Source: Synechococcus sp. CC9902
Lineage (GTDB): Bacteria > Cyanobacteriota > Cyanobacteriia > PCC-6307 > Cyanobiaceae
Length of the DNA: 64,000 nt
Assembly (NCBI RefSeq): GCF_000012505.1
Contig: NC_007513.1
Coordinates: 806,001-870,000 of the forward strand
Reading direction: 5' to 3'
Shown in pieces: positions 26,641 to 37,034 of the stretch; the stretch's first letter is position 1, and every line of letters begins with the position of its first letter. Under the pieces are notes generated by a model. That model saw only the letters and a program-made list of their open reading frames with translations, did not search any database and had not been told where the DNA came from. The position numbers and the translations under genes were made by a program.

Positions 26641-28386
26641 ATGCTGACTCCCTCTCAAGCTGGCTTTCGGCGATTGCTGCCGCTGTTGCTTCCCCATTTG
26701 CGTCAGTTGACCTGGGGAGGGCTCTGCATGCTGGTGTTCGTCAGCAGCCAATTGGTGTTGATGAAATTGATGGGTCGCCTTCTCCCCGATGTGGGATCTG
26801 GCGATTTGAACCGAATTTTGCCAGTGATCGGCTTGGTTCTTGTGGTGTTTGCGATTCAAAAAATCGCCCAATTTGGGCAAGACTCGCTGTTGGCAGGTCC
26901 GGCCTTGCAGGTCAGCCAGTCCCTTCGACGAGACTTGTTTCAGCGGTTGCAGAGGGTCCAGCTTGGTGCGCTGGAAAAGATGTCGTCTGGCGATCTCACC
27001 TATCGACTTACGGAGGATGCCGACCGGGTGAGTGAGGTGATCTACAAGACCCTTCACGACAGCATTCCAAGTGCTTTGCAGCTGGTGGCAGTGTTGGGTT
27101 ACATGCTTTTGTTGGATTGGAAATTAACCGTTGCGATCCTGCTCCTCGCACCCTTCGTTGCCTGGCTGATCAGCGTGTTTGGGGCGAGGGTGATGGTTGC
27201 CACAGAACGCAGTCAGAAAAAAGTCAGCGAACTGGCCGGATTGCTTGGCGAAGCGATCGAGGGATTGCCATTGGTGCGGGCTTTTGCAGCTGAGCCTTGG
27301 CTTGAACGTCGTTTTGAAGATGAGATTGACCAGCATCGATTGGCTCGATACAACACCTATCGCCTCGTGGCGTTGCAACATCCGGTGGTGGGCATCATCG
27401 AGGTGCTCGGATTTGCCACGGTGTTGGTGTTGGCAGCCATCAGAATTAACAGTGGTGATCTCGAAATCCCAGGGCTGATTACCTACCTCACCGGCTTGGT
27501 ACTGCTGATTGATCCAATTGCCCATGTCACCGCTAACTACAACGAATTTCAGCAAGGCCAGTCGTCGTTAAGGCGCTTACGGGAAATCGAACAGGAACCC
27601 TCCGAACCTGCTGATCCAGTTCCGGCGTTGCCGTTAGGTCGACTGCGTGGAGACCTCAGCTTTAGCCAAGTTCAGTTCTCGTACATTCCGGGTCAACCCG
27701 TTCTTCAAAACTTCAACCTTTCCGTTCATGCCGGACAGGTGGTGGCTTTGGTGGGCCCTTCCGGTGCCGGCAAAACCACAGTCTTTTCGTTGTTGCTTCG
27801 CTTCAACTGCGTTGATCAGGGGCAGCTTTTGTTTGATGGCAAGGATTTAAGTCGCGTCAGTGCCCGCGACTTGCGCCAACAGGTGGCGCTTGTTCCTCAA
27901 CGCAGCAGCGTGTTTTCGGGAACCATTGCAGACGCGATTCGATTTGGTCGGGATTGCACCCAAGAGGAGCTTCAACAGTCCGCCAAACTCGCCAACGCCC
28001 ACGACTTCATTGTTCGACTTCCTGACGGCTACGACACCCGTCTTCAAGAGCGGGGAACGAATGTGTCGGGTGGACAGCTCCAGCGCATCGCGATCGCAAG
28101 AGCCGTTCTTGGTAACCCCGCTGTGATGTTGTTGGATGAGGCCACGAGTGCGCTTGATGCTGAGGCGGAGGCCGCTGTTCAGTTGGGCTTAAAACAGGCG
28201 ATGGCAGATCGCACGGTTCTTGTGATTGCTCACCGGCTTGCCACGGTTCAGGAAGCTGATCAAATCGTTTTAATGGAGCGTGGATCGATCGTTGATGTTG
28301 GAACCCACGACGCCTTGATGCAGCGCGGCGGTCGCTATCGAGAGCTTTGTGAGAAGCAGTTCATTCGTGATCTGCAGACTGGCTAA
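26641..28386 (+). CDS. MsbA-like ABC exporter, fused permease and ATPase
   Basis: 581 residues, a half-transporter. Six membrane helices (about residues 15-300) precede the ATPase: Walker A GPSGAGKTT (about residue 371), Q-loop LVPQRSSVF, signature VSGGQLQR (about 475), Walker B VMLLDEATSALD and switch His in VIAHRLATV. Members export lipids, lipopolysaccharide precursors or drugs as homodimers; no substrate can be named. Divergent from the S4 gene with a short shared promoter region. Confidence 0.9.
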   Translation: MLTPSQAGFRRLLPLLLPHLRQLTWGGLCMLVFVSSQLVLMKLMGRLLPDVGSGDLNRILPVIGLVLVVFAIQKIAQFGQDSLLAGPALQVSQSLRRDLFQRLQRVQLGALEKMSSGDLTYRLTEDADRVSEVIYKTLHDSIPSALQLVAVLGYMLLLDWKLTVAILLLAPFVAWLISVFGARVMVATERSQKKVSELAGLLGEAIEGLPLVRAFAAEPWLERRFEDEIDQHRLARYNTYRLVALQHPVVGIIEVLGFATVLVLAAIRINSGDLEIPGLITYLTGLVLLIDPIAHVTANYNEFQQGQSSLRRLREIEQEPSEPADPVPALPLGRLRGDLSFSQVQFSYIPGQPVLQNFNLSVHAGQVVALVGPSGAGKTTVFSLLLRFNCVDQGQLLFDGKDLSRVSARDLRQQVALVPQRSSVFSGTIADAIRFGRDCTQEELQQSAKLANAHDFIVRLPDGYDTRLQERGTNVSGGQLQRIAIARAVLGNPAVMLLDEATSALDAEAEAAVQLGLKQAMADRTVLVIAHRLATVQEADQIVLMERGSIVDVGTHDALMQRGGRYRELCEKQFIRDLQTG

Positions 28387-28435
28387 TTACACTTACAATT
28401 TGATGTCCGGTTCCGAATAATCCCGGCAGCGATCG

Positions 28436-28663
28436 ATGACTGACTCAGCGTCCAACAATCCCGTCTTGACCTTTGAAGGCAAGCGCTACGACCTCAATAC
28501 TCTTCCCGATGAGTTGAAAGAACTTGTTCGTGGAATGCAGGTGGCTGATGCTCAACTCCGTATGCACGAAGACACTTTGAAAGTGTTGGCAGTTGGTCGC
28601 CAAAGCTTGGCGTCGCAACTTAATGAACGCTTGAAATCTGTGACGCCGATGCCCGAAGCATAA
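28436..28663 (+). CDS. DUF6447 family protein
   Basis: 75 residues. The N-terminal LTFEGKRYDLNTLPDELKEL and following helical region (QVADAQLRMHEDTLKVLAVG) fit this small family. Function unknown. It lies 49 bp after the ABC exporter and is followed by a strong terminator. Confidence 0.75.
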   Translation: MTDSASNNPVLTFEGKRYDLNTLPDELKELVRGMQVADAQLRMHEDTLKVLAVGRQSLASQLNERLKSVTPMPEA

Positions 28664-28684
28664 GGTTCATATTGTTTGCTTTTT

Positions 28685-28726
28685 CCATAAAAAAAGAGGT
28701 GGCGTAGACCACCTCTTTTTTTATGG
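28685..28726. terminator. Bidirectional terminator (18-bp perfect inverted repeat)
   Basis: A perfect 18-bp inverted repeat (GC core gaggtgg / ccacctc flanked by seven A and seven T) around a 6-base loop. The A/T flanks give a T tract on either strand, so it can end both the plus-strand DUF6447 transcript and the convergent symporter transcript. Confidence 0.92.
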
Positions 28727-28737
28727 AAACTATGCTG

Positions 28738-30159
28738 CTAATCAGTTTCTGATTGATGGGGTGTGAATTGATAGTTTCGCGTGAGCTTGAATACAGTTCC
28801 TGAAAGTAGAAGTAGGGCGATCAAGTTTGGCAAGGCCATTAATCCATTCAAAGTGTCGGCGACACCCCAAAGTGCTCCACTGGTGCCAGCAATCGATGCG
28901 AAAACAACCATGGCGACCCACAGAAGTCTGAAGGGCAAAATTGCACGATCACCAAATAAATAACTTGTGCACCGTTCTCCATAAAAACTCCAGCCTAATA
29001 TTGTCGTAAAAGCGAACACAACCAATCCGATTGTTACGACAAAACCACTTCCGGGAAGCCCTTGATTGAAGGCAGCTATCGATAAATTAGCTCCGCTTAG
29101 ACGATTTCCAGCTTCATCGAGAAGAGTATTGGCTTGGCTCGTAATGATCACCAGTGCAGTCATCGTGCAAATCACCAGGGTGTCGATAAACGTGCCGAGC
29201 ATCGCAACGGTGCCCTGTCGAACTGGATCATCTGTTCGAGCGGCCGCATGGGCGATCGGAGCGCTGCCAAGACCCGCTTCATTGGAGAAGATGCCTCGCT
29301 TGAAACCCATCAGAACCACTTGACCAAAAGCACCACCTGCCGCAGCTTCTCCGCTGAATGCATTGCCAAAGATGGTTCCAAACGCACTGGGAACTTCTGA
29401 GGCGTTCAAGATCAGCAGCACCAAACATGCCCCGATGTAGAGAATCGACATCAACGGCACCAACGTGGAGGCGGCCTTTGCGATGCGCCGAATGCCGCCG
29501 ATCACAACTGCAAAGACAGAGGCTCCCAGAACGACGCCGGTGATCAGCCTTGGAATTCCAGCGGTCTCGAGTGCTGACGACACTTCGAAGGCCTGAACAC
29601 CATTTCCAATGCCGAAGCCGGCCAACATTCCGAACAAAGCGAACAGGCTCGCGAGCCAGCTCCATTGGGAACCGAGGCCATTGCGGATGTAATACATCGG
29701 GCCTCCAACGTGGTTACCCGATCCATCTGTTTCGCGAAATTTCACCGCCAGAACGGCTTCGGCGTATTTCGTGGCAATGCCAAAGATGGCAATGATCCAC
29801 ATCCAGAACACCGCCCCAGGTCCGCCAACGGCAATGGCTCCAGCCACACCTGCAATGTTGCCGGTTCCGATGGTGGCTGAAAGCGAGGTCATCAACGCTT
29901 GAAAAGGAGTGATCTCTCCTTCGCTGCCATCCTTTGATGGGAGCAGAACCATCCGCACGCCGTAAACAAGGCGCTGCAGTGGCATGAACCGCAGACCGAC
30001 CATCAAAAAGATGCCGGTTACGGCGATTAATCCAACCGTTGGCCAACCCCACACCAGACTGTTGACCGGAGCGTTGAAGGCTTCCAACGACGCATTGAAG
30101 TTCTCCATACCACCAAGCAATCTTGCGTGGATGGTGTCATAGCCGGCGGTTGCCGGCAA
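28738..30159 (-). CDS. AGCS-family sodium:alanine/glycine symporter
   Basis: 473 residues, about eleven membrane helices. Family fingerprints: SATIGTGNIAGVAGAIAVGG, GGPMYYIRNGLG, GFKRGIFSNEAGLGSAPIAH and TTILGWSFYGER. Imports alanine or glycine with Na+. A start at residue 18 (MENFNASLEAF) is possible. Together with the ABC importer at 43.7-47.4 kb it points to amino-acid uptake from seawater. The DUF3386 gene lies 5 bp upstream on the same strand. Confidence 0.93.
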   Translation of the reverse strand: MPATAGYDTIHARLLGGMENFNASLEAFNAPVNSLVWGWPTVGLIAVTGIFLMVGLRFMPLQRLVYGVRMVLLPSKDGSEGEITPFQALMTSLSATIGTGNIAGVAGAIAVGGPGAVFWMWIIAIFGIATKYAEAVLAVKFRETDGSGNHVGGPMYYIRNGLGSQWSWLASLFALFGMLAGFGIGNGVQAFEVSSALETAGIPRLITGVVLGASVFAVVIGGIRRIAKAASTLVPLMSILYIGACLVLLILNASEVPSAFGTIFGNAFSGEAAAGGAFGQVVLMGFKRGIFSNEAGLGSAPIAHAAARTDDPVRQGTVAMLGTFIDTLVICTMTALVIITSQANTLLDEAGNRLSGANLSIAAFNQGLPGSGFVVTIGLVVFAFTTILGWSFYGERCTSYLFGDRAILPFRLLWVAMVVFASIAGTSGALWGVADTLNGLMALPNLIALLLLSGTVFKLTRNYQFTPHQSETD

Positions 30160-30164
30160 TGAGA

Positions 30165-30833
30165 TTAAAGAGCCTCGAGACCTTCAAAGCGAAAGGTTTG
30201 GCATCCGGCGGGTGTGTCGCCATGCGCTTCGGTTTCGATCACCCGCTCTTGCAGGACCCAAGGACCGCCATCGTTGAGGGGGGTGAAGGTGTCTTTAAAA
30301 CTGCTTTTCCCGCCACGCAAGGCACCAGTAGCTGGATCGGAATATTGGCTTGTGTAGGTGTGGCTCAGATAGCCGGCACCGGTGTGGGTGACCTCGGTGG
30401 TGAAGATGGTGACAACGGTTCCATGGATGTGGCGATGAACCATCGTCACAACGTCGTCTTTGAGTCGGTAACGGTCTCCTTCACCTTTACCGCCCACGAT
30501 CACTTCAGTGCCGACGGCGTCCGTTTCTCCAGCGGTAAATGTGTTGTCGCTGTGGGTTTGTTCGAAGCTTCTGCGGACGCGATGAATGGCGACTTCCCAG
30601 AGCTGTGAATGAACAGCTTTCAAAATCTCCTCGTTGTCGATGCCCTCCACCTTGGCCTTGAGGTCGGCACCAATTTCAAACGTGCCAGTCACGGTTTGAT
30701 CGCCTTGAGTCCAAAGGCAGCGCCCGCGATATCCGGAAAAACCGGGTGTCCAGGTGTAGCGATTTTCGTAGGCTTTCCGGAAGGTGTCGCGTAGATCGGA
30801 TCCTGGCTTGACGGAGGTAGAGCTGGCTGTCAC
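30165..30833 (-). CDS. DUF3386 family protein
   Basis: 222 residues, soluble beta-rich protein: RDTFRKAYENRYTWTPGFSG at the N-terminus, then GRCLWTQGDQTVTGTF. This matches cyanobacterial and chloroplast DUF3386. Function unknown. It ends 5 bp before the symporter gene, so it is probably the first gene of that transcript. Confidence 0.8.
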   Translation of the reverse strand: MTASSTSVKPGSDLRDTFRKAYENRYTWTPGFSGYRGRCLWTQGDQTVTGTFEIGADLKAKVEGIDNEEILKAVHSQLWEVAIHRVRRSFEQTHSDNTFTAGETDAVGTEVIVGGKGEGDRYRLKDDVVTMVHRHIHGTVVTIFTTEVTHTGAGYLSHTYTSQYSDPATGALRGGKSSFKDTFTPLNDGGPWVLQERVIETEAHGDTPAGCQTFRFEGLEAL

Positions 30834-30908
30834 ATCTGTATTCCTGATTTCTTCACCCTACTGAGATCAGCTCAATTTGATCGAGCTAATGCCCCAACCT
30901 TCATGCGT

Positions 30909-33900
30909 TCAGCACGTCGCGTGAACGTCTTGCAGGGCATAGATGCTGAGAGTGGGTTCGCTTTGCATGGCAGCGATCGCTTCCACAGCGGCGCGGGCGC
31001 CAGCGAGGGTTGTCACGGTTGGTACGGCGTAATCAAGGGCTGCACGACGTAAGTATTTGTCGTCGTGAGCAGCTTGGCGACCGATCGGTGTGTTGATGAC
31101 GAGCTGAACCTGATTGGAACGAATCAAATCTTCGATGTTTGGACGGCCTTCATGCACTTTGAGAACCGTTTGCACCCTTAGGGAGGCTTGTCCGAGGGTA
31201 TGGGCTGTTCCAGCGGTTGCCATCAGTTCAAAACCCAGCTCGATCAAACGAGCGGCCACGGGTACAAGAGACGATTTGTCCCGGTCATGGGTCGACAGGA
31301 AGACTGTTCCTTGGGTGGGGAGGGCTTCGCCAGCCCCCAGCTCGGCTTTGGCATACGCCATTCCAAAACTTGTGGCTGAACCCATCACTTCACCGGTGGA
31401 TCGCATTTCCGGTCCAAGCACCGTGTCGGCTCCAGGGAAGCGTCGGAAGGGAAGTACTGCTTCTTTTATGGCTTGCAGAGGCGGTTGGGGTTCCTCTGTT
31501 AGCCCCACATCCACAAGGGATTCGCCCGCCATTAACCGTGTAGCTAAACGAGCCAGGGGCTTCCCAGTGGCTTTCGCGACGAAAGGCACCGTGCGAGAGG
31601 CGCGGGGATTTGCTTCGATGATGAAGACAACTTCCTCACCGTCGCTGTCGCGCTGCACAGCGAATTGGAGGTTGATTAATCCCTTCACCTTGAGGGAGAT
31701 AGCTAACGCTTTGCTCCATTCCCGAATCGTGTGCAGTGCGGATTCACCGAGCGAGACGGTTGGCAGGCAGCAGGCGGAGTCTCCGGAATGAATTCCCGCA
31801 GGCTCGATATGCTCCATCAAACCTCCAATCACGACGTTGCCGTCCTGATCCGATAACGCATCCACATCCACTTCAACAGCATTCTCGAGGTACTGGTCAA
31901 TCAACACCGGATGATCCGGTTCGACCTGTACCGCTTCGCGCATGTAGCGATTGAGTTCTTGTTCGTCGAACACCACTTCCATGGCTCGTCCGCCGAGCAC
32001 ATAGGAGGGCCTCACCACAACGGGGTAACCCACAACAGTGGCAATCGATCGTGCTTCCTCTTCACTGCGGGCCAAACCATTGCGCGGTTGACGGATGTCC
32101 AGTTCTCGAAGGATTGCTTCAAATTGCTCACGATCTTCAGCGCGATCGATCGATTCAGGGGATGTACCCCAAATTTCTGTTCCGGTGACTTGTCCGTCCG
32201 GGCTGTTGAGCCAGCGCAGCAATGGAATGGCGAGTTTCAGCGGCGTTTGCCCGCCAAATTGCACAACAACGCCGTTCGGACGTTCCGCTTCAATTACGTT
32301 CAGCACGTCTTCAAGCGTGAGTGGCTCGAAATAAAGACTGTCGCTTGTGTCGTAATCGGTGGAAACCGTCTCGGGGTTGCTGTTCACCATCACGGTGGTG
32401 ATGCCTTGTTCTTGGGCTGAGAAGGAGGCATGGCAGCAGCAGTAATCAAATTCAATGCCCTGACCGATGCGATTCGGACCCCCGCCCAGGATCATCATTT
32501 TTCGCTGGTCGCTATTGCGGCTAACTTCCGTCGCACTTGGCAGGGTGATCAGAGTTCCATCGGCTTGCAGTTTTTGGAGCGGCCGTTCGTACGTGGAGTA
32601 GTGATAGGGCGTGGTGGATGCAAATTCCGCTGCACAGGTATCCACGGTTTTAAACACGGCTCGCACATCAAGCTTGTGTCGATGAGAGCGCACGCTGAGT
32701 TCGTCGGTTCCCGTGCACCAGGCAATCTGACGATCGGAAAAACCAAGTTGCTTGATTTCTAAAAGGGTCGAGGCATCGAGCTCATCCAGCTGACGCCCCC
32801 GCATCAATGTTGATTCCGCGTCAACGATGCGACGGAGCTTCGCCAAGAACCAAGGGTCGATATTGCTGATCCGATGGATGTCGGCATCGCTTCGGCCGTT
32901 CACCATCGCTGTGCGAACCGTGAGGATGCGCTCCGGTGATGGTGTTCGTAGAAGGCGATCAATTTCGCTGTCGCTGAGATTTGGCTCGTCCCTGTCCCCT
33001 CCCCATCCTGAAAAGCCGGTTTCCAGCGATCGCATTGCTTTTTGGAACGATTCTTCGAAGCAGCGACCGATGGCCATGGCTTCACCGACCGATTTCATCG
33101 ATGTGGTGAGAACCGCCGGACTGCCTTTGAACTTTTCAAAGGCAAAGCGAGGAATCTTTGTGACGACGTAATCGATCGTGGGTTCAAAGCAAGCCGGTGT
33201 TTGGCCTGTGATGTCGTTGAGAATTTCGTCGAGGGTGTATCCAACGGCAAGGCGAGCAGCAATTTTCGCGATGGGGAACCCTGTTGCTTTGCTGGCAAGT
33301 GCAGACGATCGACTCACCCTCGGGTTCATTTCGATCACCACCACATCGCCGTTGTCGGGGTTGATGGCGAACTGAATGTTGCTGCCTCCCGTAGCAACGC
33401 CGATTTCACGAATGATGGCGATGGATTGATCGCGAAGTCGCTGGTATTCCCGATCGGTGAGGGTTTGCGCTGGAGCAACAGTGATCGAATCCCCGGTATG
33501 TACCCCCATCGGGTCGAGGTTTTCGATGCTGCAGACGATCACGACGTTGTCCGCCAGATCACGCATCACCTCGAGTTCAAATTCTTTCCATCCGAGCAGT
33601 GATTGCTCAATCAATATTTGGGAAACAGGACTCGCTTCCAGCCCGCTTTTGCAAATGGCGGCAAATTCCTCCGGGTTGTAAGCAATGCCACCACCACTTC
33701 CCCCAAGGGTGAATGCCGGTCGAATGATGCGAGGAAAGCTGCTGATCTCTGCGCCAACGGCATCTGCTTCCTCCAGGGTGGAAGCGATGCCCGATGGGCA
33801 CACACTTACCCCAATTCGTTCCATCGCTTGCTTAAACAGCAGCCGATCCTCGGCCTTCTGAATTGCCTGTAAGTCGGCACCGATGAGCTCCACCCCGAAA

Positions 33901-34229
33901 CGATCCAACGTTCCGTTTTCGGCCAGGGTGACTGCGAGGTTGAGAGCTGTTTGCCCCCCCATCGTGGGCAAGAGGGCATCAGGACGTTCTTTCTCAATGA
34001 CCTGCGTCACCACTTCAGGGGTGAGTGGTTCGATGTAGGTCCGATCCGCCATGCCGGGGTCGGTCATGATCGATGCGGGGTTGGAATTCACCAACACCAC
34101 CTCAAAGCCTTCTGCCCTAAGGGCTTTGCAGGCCTGGGTTCCGGAGTAATCAAACTCACAGGCCTGGCCGATCACGATCGGACCAGATCCCACCAGGAGG
34201 ATGCGACGCAGATCGGTCCGCCGTGGCAT
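30909..34229 (-). CDS. carB: Carbamoyl-phosphate synthase large subunit
   Basis: 1106 residues. Two homologous halves, each with an ATP-grasp domain ([20 protein letters not shown] near the N-terminus, [20 protein letters not shown] near residue 580), then a C-terminal MGS-like allosteric domain. Makes carbamoyl phosphate from bicarbonate, ammonia and 2 ATP for pyrimidines and arginine, with the CarA glutaminase encoded elsewhere. Single gene. Confidence 0.98.
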   Translation of the reverse strand: MPRRTDLRRILLVGSGPIVIGQACEFDYSGTQACKALRAEGFEVVLVNSNPASIMTDPGMADRTYIEPLTPEVVTQVIEKERPDALLPTMGGQTALNLAVTLAENGTLDRFGVELIGADLQAIQKAEDRLLFKQAMERIGVSVCPSGIASTLEEADAVGAEISSFPRIIRPAFTLGGSGGGIAYNPEEFAAICKSGLEASPVSQILIEQSLLGWKEFELEVMRDLADNVVIVCSIENLDPMGVHTGDSITVAPAQTLTDREYQRLRDQSIAIIREIGVATGGSNIQFAINPDNGDVVVIEMNPRVSRSSALASKATGFPIAKIAARLAVGYTLDEILNDITGQTPACFEPTIDYVVTKIPRFAFEKFKGSPAVLTTSMKSVGEAMAIGRCFEESFQKAMRSLETGFSGWGGDRDEPNLSDSEIDRLLRTPSPERILTVRTAMVNGRSDADIHRISNIDPWFLAKLRRIVDAESTLMRGRQLDELDASTLLEIKQLGFSDRQIAWCTGTDELSVRSHRHKLDVRAVFKTVDTCAAEFASTTPYHYSTYERPLQKLQADGTLITLPSATEVSRNSDQRKMMILGGGPNRIGQGIEFDYCCCHASFSAQEQGITTVMVNSNPETVSTDYDTSDSLYFEPLTLEDVLNVIEAERPNGVVVQFGGQTPLKLAIPLLRWLNSPDGQVTGTEIWGTSPESIDRAEDREQFEAILRELDIRQPRNGLARSEEEARSIATVVGYPVVVRPSYVLGGRAMEVVFDEQELNRYMREAVQVEPDHPVLIDQYLENAVEVDVDALSDQDGNVVIGGLMEHIEPAGIHSGDSACCLPTVSLGESALHTIREWSKALAISLKVKGLINLQFAVQRDSDGEEVVFIIEANPRASRTVPFVAKATGKPLARLATRLMAGESLVDVGLTEEPQPPLQAIKEAVLPFRRFPGADTVLGPEMRSTGEVMGSATSFGMAYAKAELGAGEALPTQGTVFLSTHDRDKSSLVPVAARLIELGFELMATAGTAHTLGQASLRVQTVLKVHEGRPNIEDLIRSNQVQLVINTPIGRQAAHDDKYLRRAALDYAVPTVTTLAGARAAVEAIAAMQSEPTLSIYALQDVHATC

Positions 34230-34345
34230 GAGCTGTCGCGTTCAGTCAAACCCAGTCAGCCTCTCACGCAGCAGAAACCTCGCCCCGAAATCCTGCTCTT
34301 GGCACTGGCCTCGCTACGGTATGGGGATGAGGGATTCACTGTGCA

Positions 34346-34981
34346 ATGAGTGAGCTTCAGCGCCTCAAGGGGCTGCTGCCACCTGAAATGCAGAACTGGG
34401 TGTTCGTGGAATCGGCGGCGTCCGTCGATCCCCCGTTGATCACGCTTGAAGAAATTGGACGCGATGAGGTGGAAATCCAAGTGGATCTCGACCAATGGGA
34501 TGGCTTGGCCTTAGACCATCGCAACCTTCTGTTCTGGCACGAGGTTGGTCGGATTCAAAACGACACAATCCCTCGGGATGGCTGGGAAATGGCGGCCCTA
34601 GCGATTGGCCTTGGTGGCGCCATCGGTGAGCTTTGGGTGCAGGACGGCCTTCTTTTAATGATGGCGTTAGGCCTATCCGGTTTTGCCGGCTATCGCCTGT
34701 ACTTAAAGAACAACTCCGAAAAGCGTCTCCAGGACGCGATCACCGCGGATGAGCGTGCGATCGACCTGGCTTGTCGGTTTGGGTACAGCGTTCCAAATGC
34801 TTACCGCAGCCTTGGCGGTGCCCTGAAGGATCTTGTGGACAAAACCCGTAAAAAGCGTCGCCGTAGCTTTTACGAAGATCGCTTAGAGGCCTTGCGGAAA
34901 AGTGCCAGCAAAGCCCGCGCCGAGATGGCGCAGCAGGAAGGATCCCGTACATCAGTCACCAGTGAGAATGTTTATGGATAG
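34346..34981 (+). CDS. DUF3318 family protein
   Basis: 211 residues. LLPPEMQNWVFVESAASVDP, FWHEVGRIQNDTIPRDGWE and the central hydrophobic segment (two short helices, about residues 83-115) are typical of cyanobacterial DUF3318. A basic C-terminal tail follows (KTRKKRRRSFYEDRLEAL). HEVGRIQND resembles a degenerate HExxH-type helix, but a peptidase role is only speculative. First gene of a plus-strand run; its stop overlaps rsfS. Confidence 0.78.
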   Translation: MSELQRLKGLLPPEMQNWVFVESAASVDPPLITLEEIGRDEVEIQVDLDQWDGLALDHRNLLFWHEVGRIQNDTIPRDGWEMAALAIGLGGAIGELWVQDGLLLMMALGLSGFAGYRLYLKNNSEKRLQDAITADERAIDLACRFGYSVPNAYRSLGGALKDLVDKTRKKRRRSFYEDRLEALRKSASKARAEMAQQEGSRTSVTSENVYG

Positions 34982-35339
34982 TGAGCAGTTGGCAGAACTC
35001 GCAGCCGATGCATGCGATGACCGGAAAGCTGTTGATATTCGTTTAATCCGGGTGGATGAAGTGTCGAGCTTGGCCGATTGGATGGTGATTGCTGGTGGTC
35101 AATCAGACGTTCAGGTGCGAGCCATCGCGCAATCGGTCGAAGACCGCTTGGAAATCGATGCAGCTCGTTTGCCCCTCCGCAAGGAAGGCTTAAACGAGGG
35201 GTGTTGGGCGCTCTTGGATTACGGCGAACTGATTGTTCATGTGTTGATGCCAGAGCAGCGTCGCTACTACGACCTAGAGGCGTTTTGGAGTCACGGTGAA
35301 AGCCGTTCATTCCTAGCTTCGACGCCTGCAGAAAGCTGA
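34968..35339 (+). CDS. rsfS: Ribosome silencing factor RsfS
   Basis: 123 residues from the ATG at 34968 (a second ATG at 34974). RsfS (Iojap/YbeB) binds uL14 on the large subunit and blocks subunit joining when nutrients fall. Typical: ADACDDRKAVDIRLIRV, DWMVIAGGQSDVQVRAIA, GCWALLDYGELIVHVL and MPEQRRYYDLEAFW. The start overlaps the upstream gene, suggesting coupled translation. Confidence 0.94.
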   Translation: MFMDSEQLAELAADACDDRKAVDIRLIRVDEVSSLADWMVIAGGQSDVQVRAIAQSVEDRLEIDAARLPLRKEGLNEGCWALLDYGELIVHVLMPEQRRYYDLEAFWSHGESRSFLASTPAES

Positions 35340-35343
35340 CGAT

Positions 35344-35838
35344 ATGGCTGAGGCAGTGTCATGCCCCGTTCCTCCTGAGCAGCGACCCCTCGAGGAATTT
35401 CAGCAGTTATCGACGTCTTGGTTTTTCTCTTGGCCGGTGGGCGACGAGCCTTTTCTGGCAAAGAGTCTGGCGATTAGCTGGATCATGGTTCTTCCGGTTT
35501 GTTTGTTGGTGGCCAGCGGAAGTTGGGCGTTAAAGCAGGACCCACCTCGATTAGTTGTTGCTGGCGCCGTGTCGGCTCTTGTTCTCCCTTTGTTTTTGCT
35601 GATGCGGCAATGGCTGGGTTGGACCTATGTGATGAAACGTTTGCTGAGCGAATCAGTTGATTACGAAGAATCGGGTTGGTACGACGGCCAAACTTGGGAA
35701 AAGCCCCTGTCTTGGCGTGAACAGGATCTTTTGGTGGCTCGCCATGAAGTGCGTCCGATTCTCGGGCGTTTGGGGCGTGCCATGGCAACCGCGGCAGCCT
35801 TGATGCTTGGCGGTGCCAGCCTCTGTCAGGCTCTTTGA
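35344..35838 (+). CDS. CGLD27 (DUF1230) family membrane protein
   Basis: 164 residues. The C-terminal DYEESGWYDGQTWEKP and HEVRPILGRL motifs and two membrane segments (about residues 47-63 and 70-87) match CGLD27, a family shared by cyanobacteria, green algae, diatoms and plants and linked in plants to iron and photosynthesis. It starts 4 bp after the rsfS stop. Confidence 0.85.
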   Translation: MAEAVSCPVPPEQRPLEEFQQLSTSWFFSWPVGDEPFLAKSLAISWIMVLPVCLLVASGSWALKQDPPRLVVAGAVSALVLPLFLLMRQWLGWTYVMKRLLSESVDYEESGWYDGQTWEKPLSWREQDLLVARHEVRPILGRLGRAMATAAALMLGGASLCQAL

Positions 35839-35861
35839 ACTGAACCGAACCACCCTTCAAG

Positions 35862-36839
35862 ATGACCCTCTCATCGGGTTTCAGCTCTGCAGCGCGGTCC
35901 GGACAGGCCCCACTTCAGGTCACCCTTCGTCGGGGAACGATCAGTGAGTCAGTGCATCGGGTTCATGCCGTTGTTTGCGATGGTCAGGGACGCGTGCTCC
36001 TGTCGGCTGGAGACGCGGGCTTTGAAACGTTTATTCGCTCCGCACTCAAGCCATTTCAGGCTCTGCCGTTTTTGAGCAGCGGCGCAGCCGATCAGATGGA
36101 TGTTGGTGAGCGGGGGATCGCGATTAGTTGTGCCTCCCACGCCGGCACCAATCTCCATGCGCGTGAAGCGTTCAAGCTGCTTTGGAAAGCTGAACTGGAC
36201 CCCAGTCAGCTGCAGTGTCCTGTTCCCACCCATGGGGATAGCCCCTTGCAGCACAACTGTTCGGGAAAGCACGCTGCATTTCTGGCCACGAGCCGAAAGA
36301 TGGCCTGGCCTTTGGATGACTATCTGCAGAGCGACCATCCAGTTCAGGTGGAGGTCAACCGTCGGGTGGCAGAGCTTTTGGGATTACCGGCGGATGAGCT
36401 TTTGGCAGCTCGCGATGATTGCGGAGCGCCGACGCTGCGCTTGCAACTCGCTCAAATGGCCCTGCTCTATGCCCACCTTGGGGCATCCCGACATGCCGAA
36501 TTGGAACAGATCAGCAGAGCCATGCTGGCCCACCCTGATCTTGTTGCAGGGGAGGGACGTTTCGATACCGAATTGATGCGTCGCAGCCATGGTCAAGTGT
36601 TGAGCAAGGGGGGCGCCGAAGGGATTCAATGCCTCAGTCGGATCGGGGAAGGGTTAGGGGTCGCCATCAAAGTGGAAGATGGCTCGCGACGCGCCAAACA
36701 AGCAGTCGCCCTGTATTTACTCCGTGAGCTGGAATGGTTGACTCCCGTGAGGTTGCAGGAGTTGGAGGACGAGATGTTGGAGATCAGTCCGGGGGTCAAA
36801 CTTGAGGTGAGCGGTGCGCTTCAGTTCAGGAACAGCTGA
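35862..36839 (+). CDS. Type III (Rhizobium-type) L-asparaginase
   Basis: 325 residues of the asparaginase II (PF06089) family, unrelated to E. coli AnsA/AnsB. The serine-beta-lactamase-like SxxK motif is in IRSALKPFQALPF, and the second CxxK motif is NCSGKHAAF, matching the catalytic Ser/Lys and Cys/Lys pairs known from Rhizobium etli ReAV. Releases ammonia from asparagine. Fourth gene of the DUF3318-rsfS-CGLD27 run. Confidence 0.88.
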   Translation: MTLSSGFSSAARSGQAPLQVTLRRGTISESVHRVHAVVCDGQGRVLLSAGDAGFETFIRSALKPFQALPFLSSGAADQMDVGERGIAISCASHAGTNLHAREAFKLLWKAELDPSQLQCPVPTHGDSPLQHNCSGKHAAFLATSRKMAWPLDDYLQSDHPVQVEVNRRVAELLGLPADELLAARDDCGAPTLRLQLAQMALLYAHLGASRHAELEQISRAMLAHPDLVAGEGRFDTELMRRSHGQVLSKGGAEGIQCLSRIGEGLGVAIKVEDGSRRAKQAVALYLLRELEWLTPVRLQELEDEMLEISPGVKLEVSGALQFRNS

Positions 36840-36898
36840 AGCAGCATCTCGGCTGAAATCAATGCTGGGAACACGCACCTGTATGATTATTTGGCTGC

Positions 36899-36975
<77 letters not shown>

Positions 36976-36989
36976 AATCTGATTGAATT

Positions 36990-37020
36990 TGAGGTCCTCC
37001 AACGGAGGATCTTTTTTTTT
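36990..37020 (+). terminator. Terminator after tRNA-fMet
   Basis: Stem ggtcctcc / ggaggatc with an aac loop (one G:T pair), followed by ten T. It closes the transcript that may begin at DUF3318 and includes the asparaginase and tRNA. Confidence 0.85.
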
Positions 37021-37034
37021 GGCACTGAGTCTTG

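Noticed and set aside
31114-31791. Long antisense frame inside carB
   Set aside because: Shadow of the carB codon pattern; carB is intact and conserved throughout.
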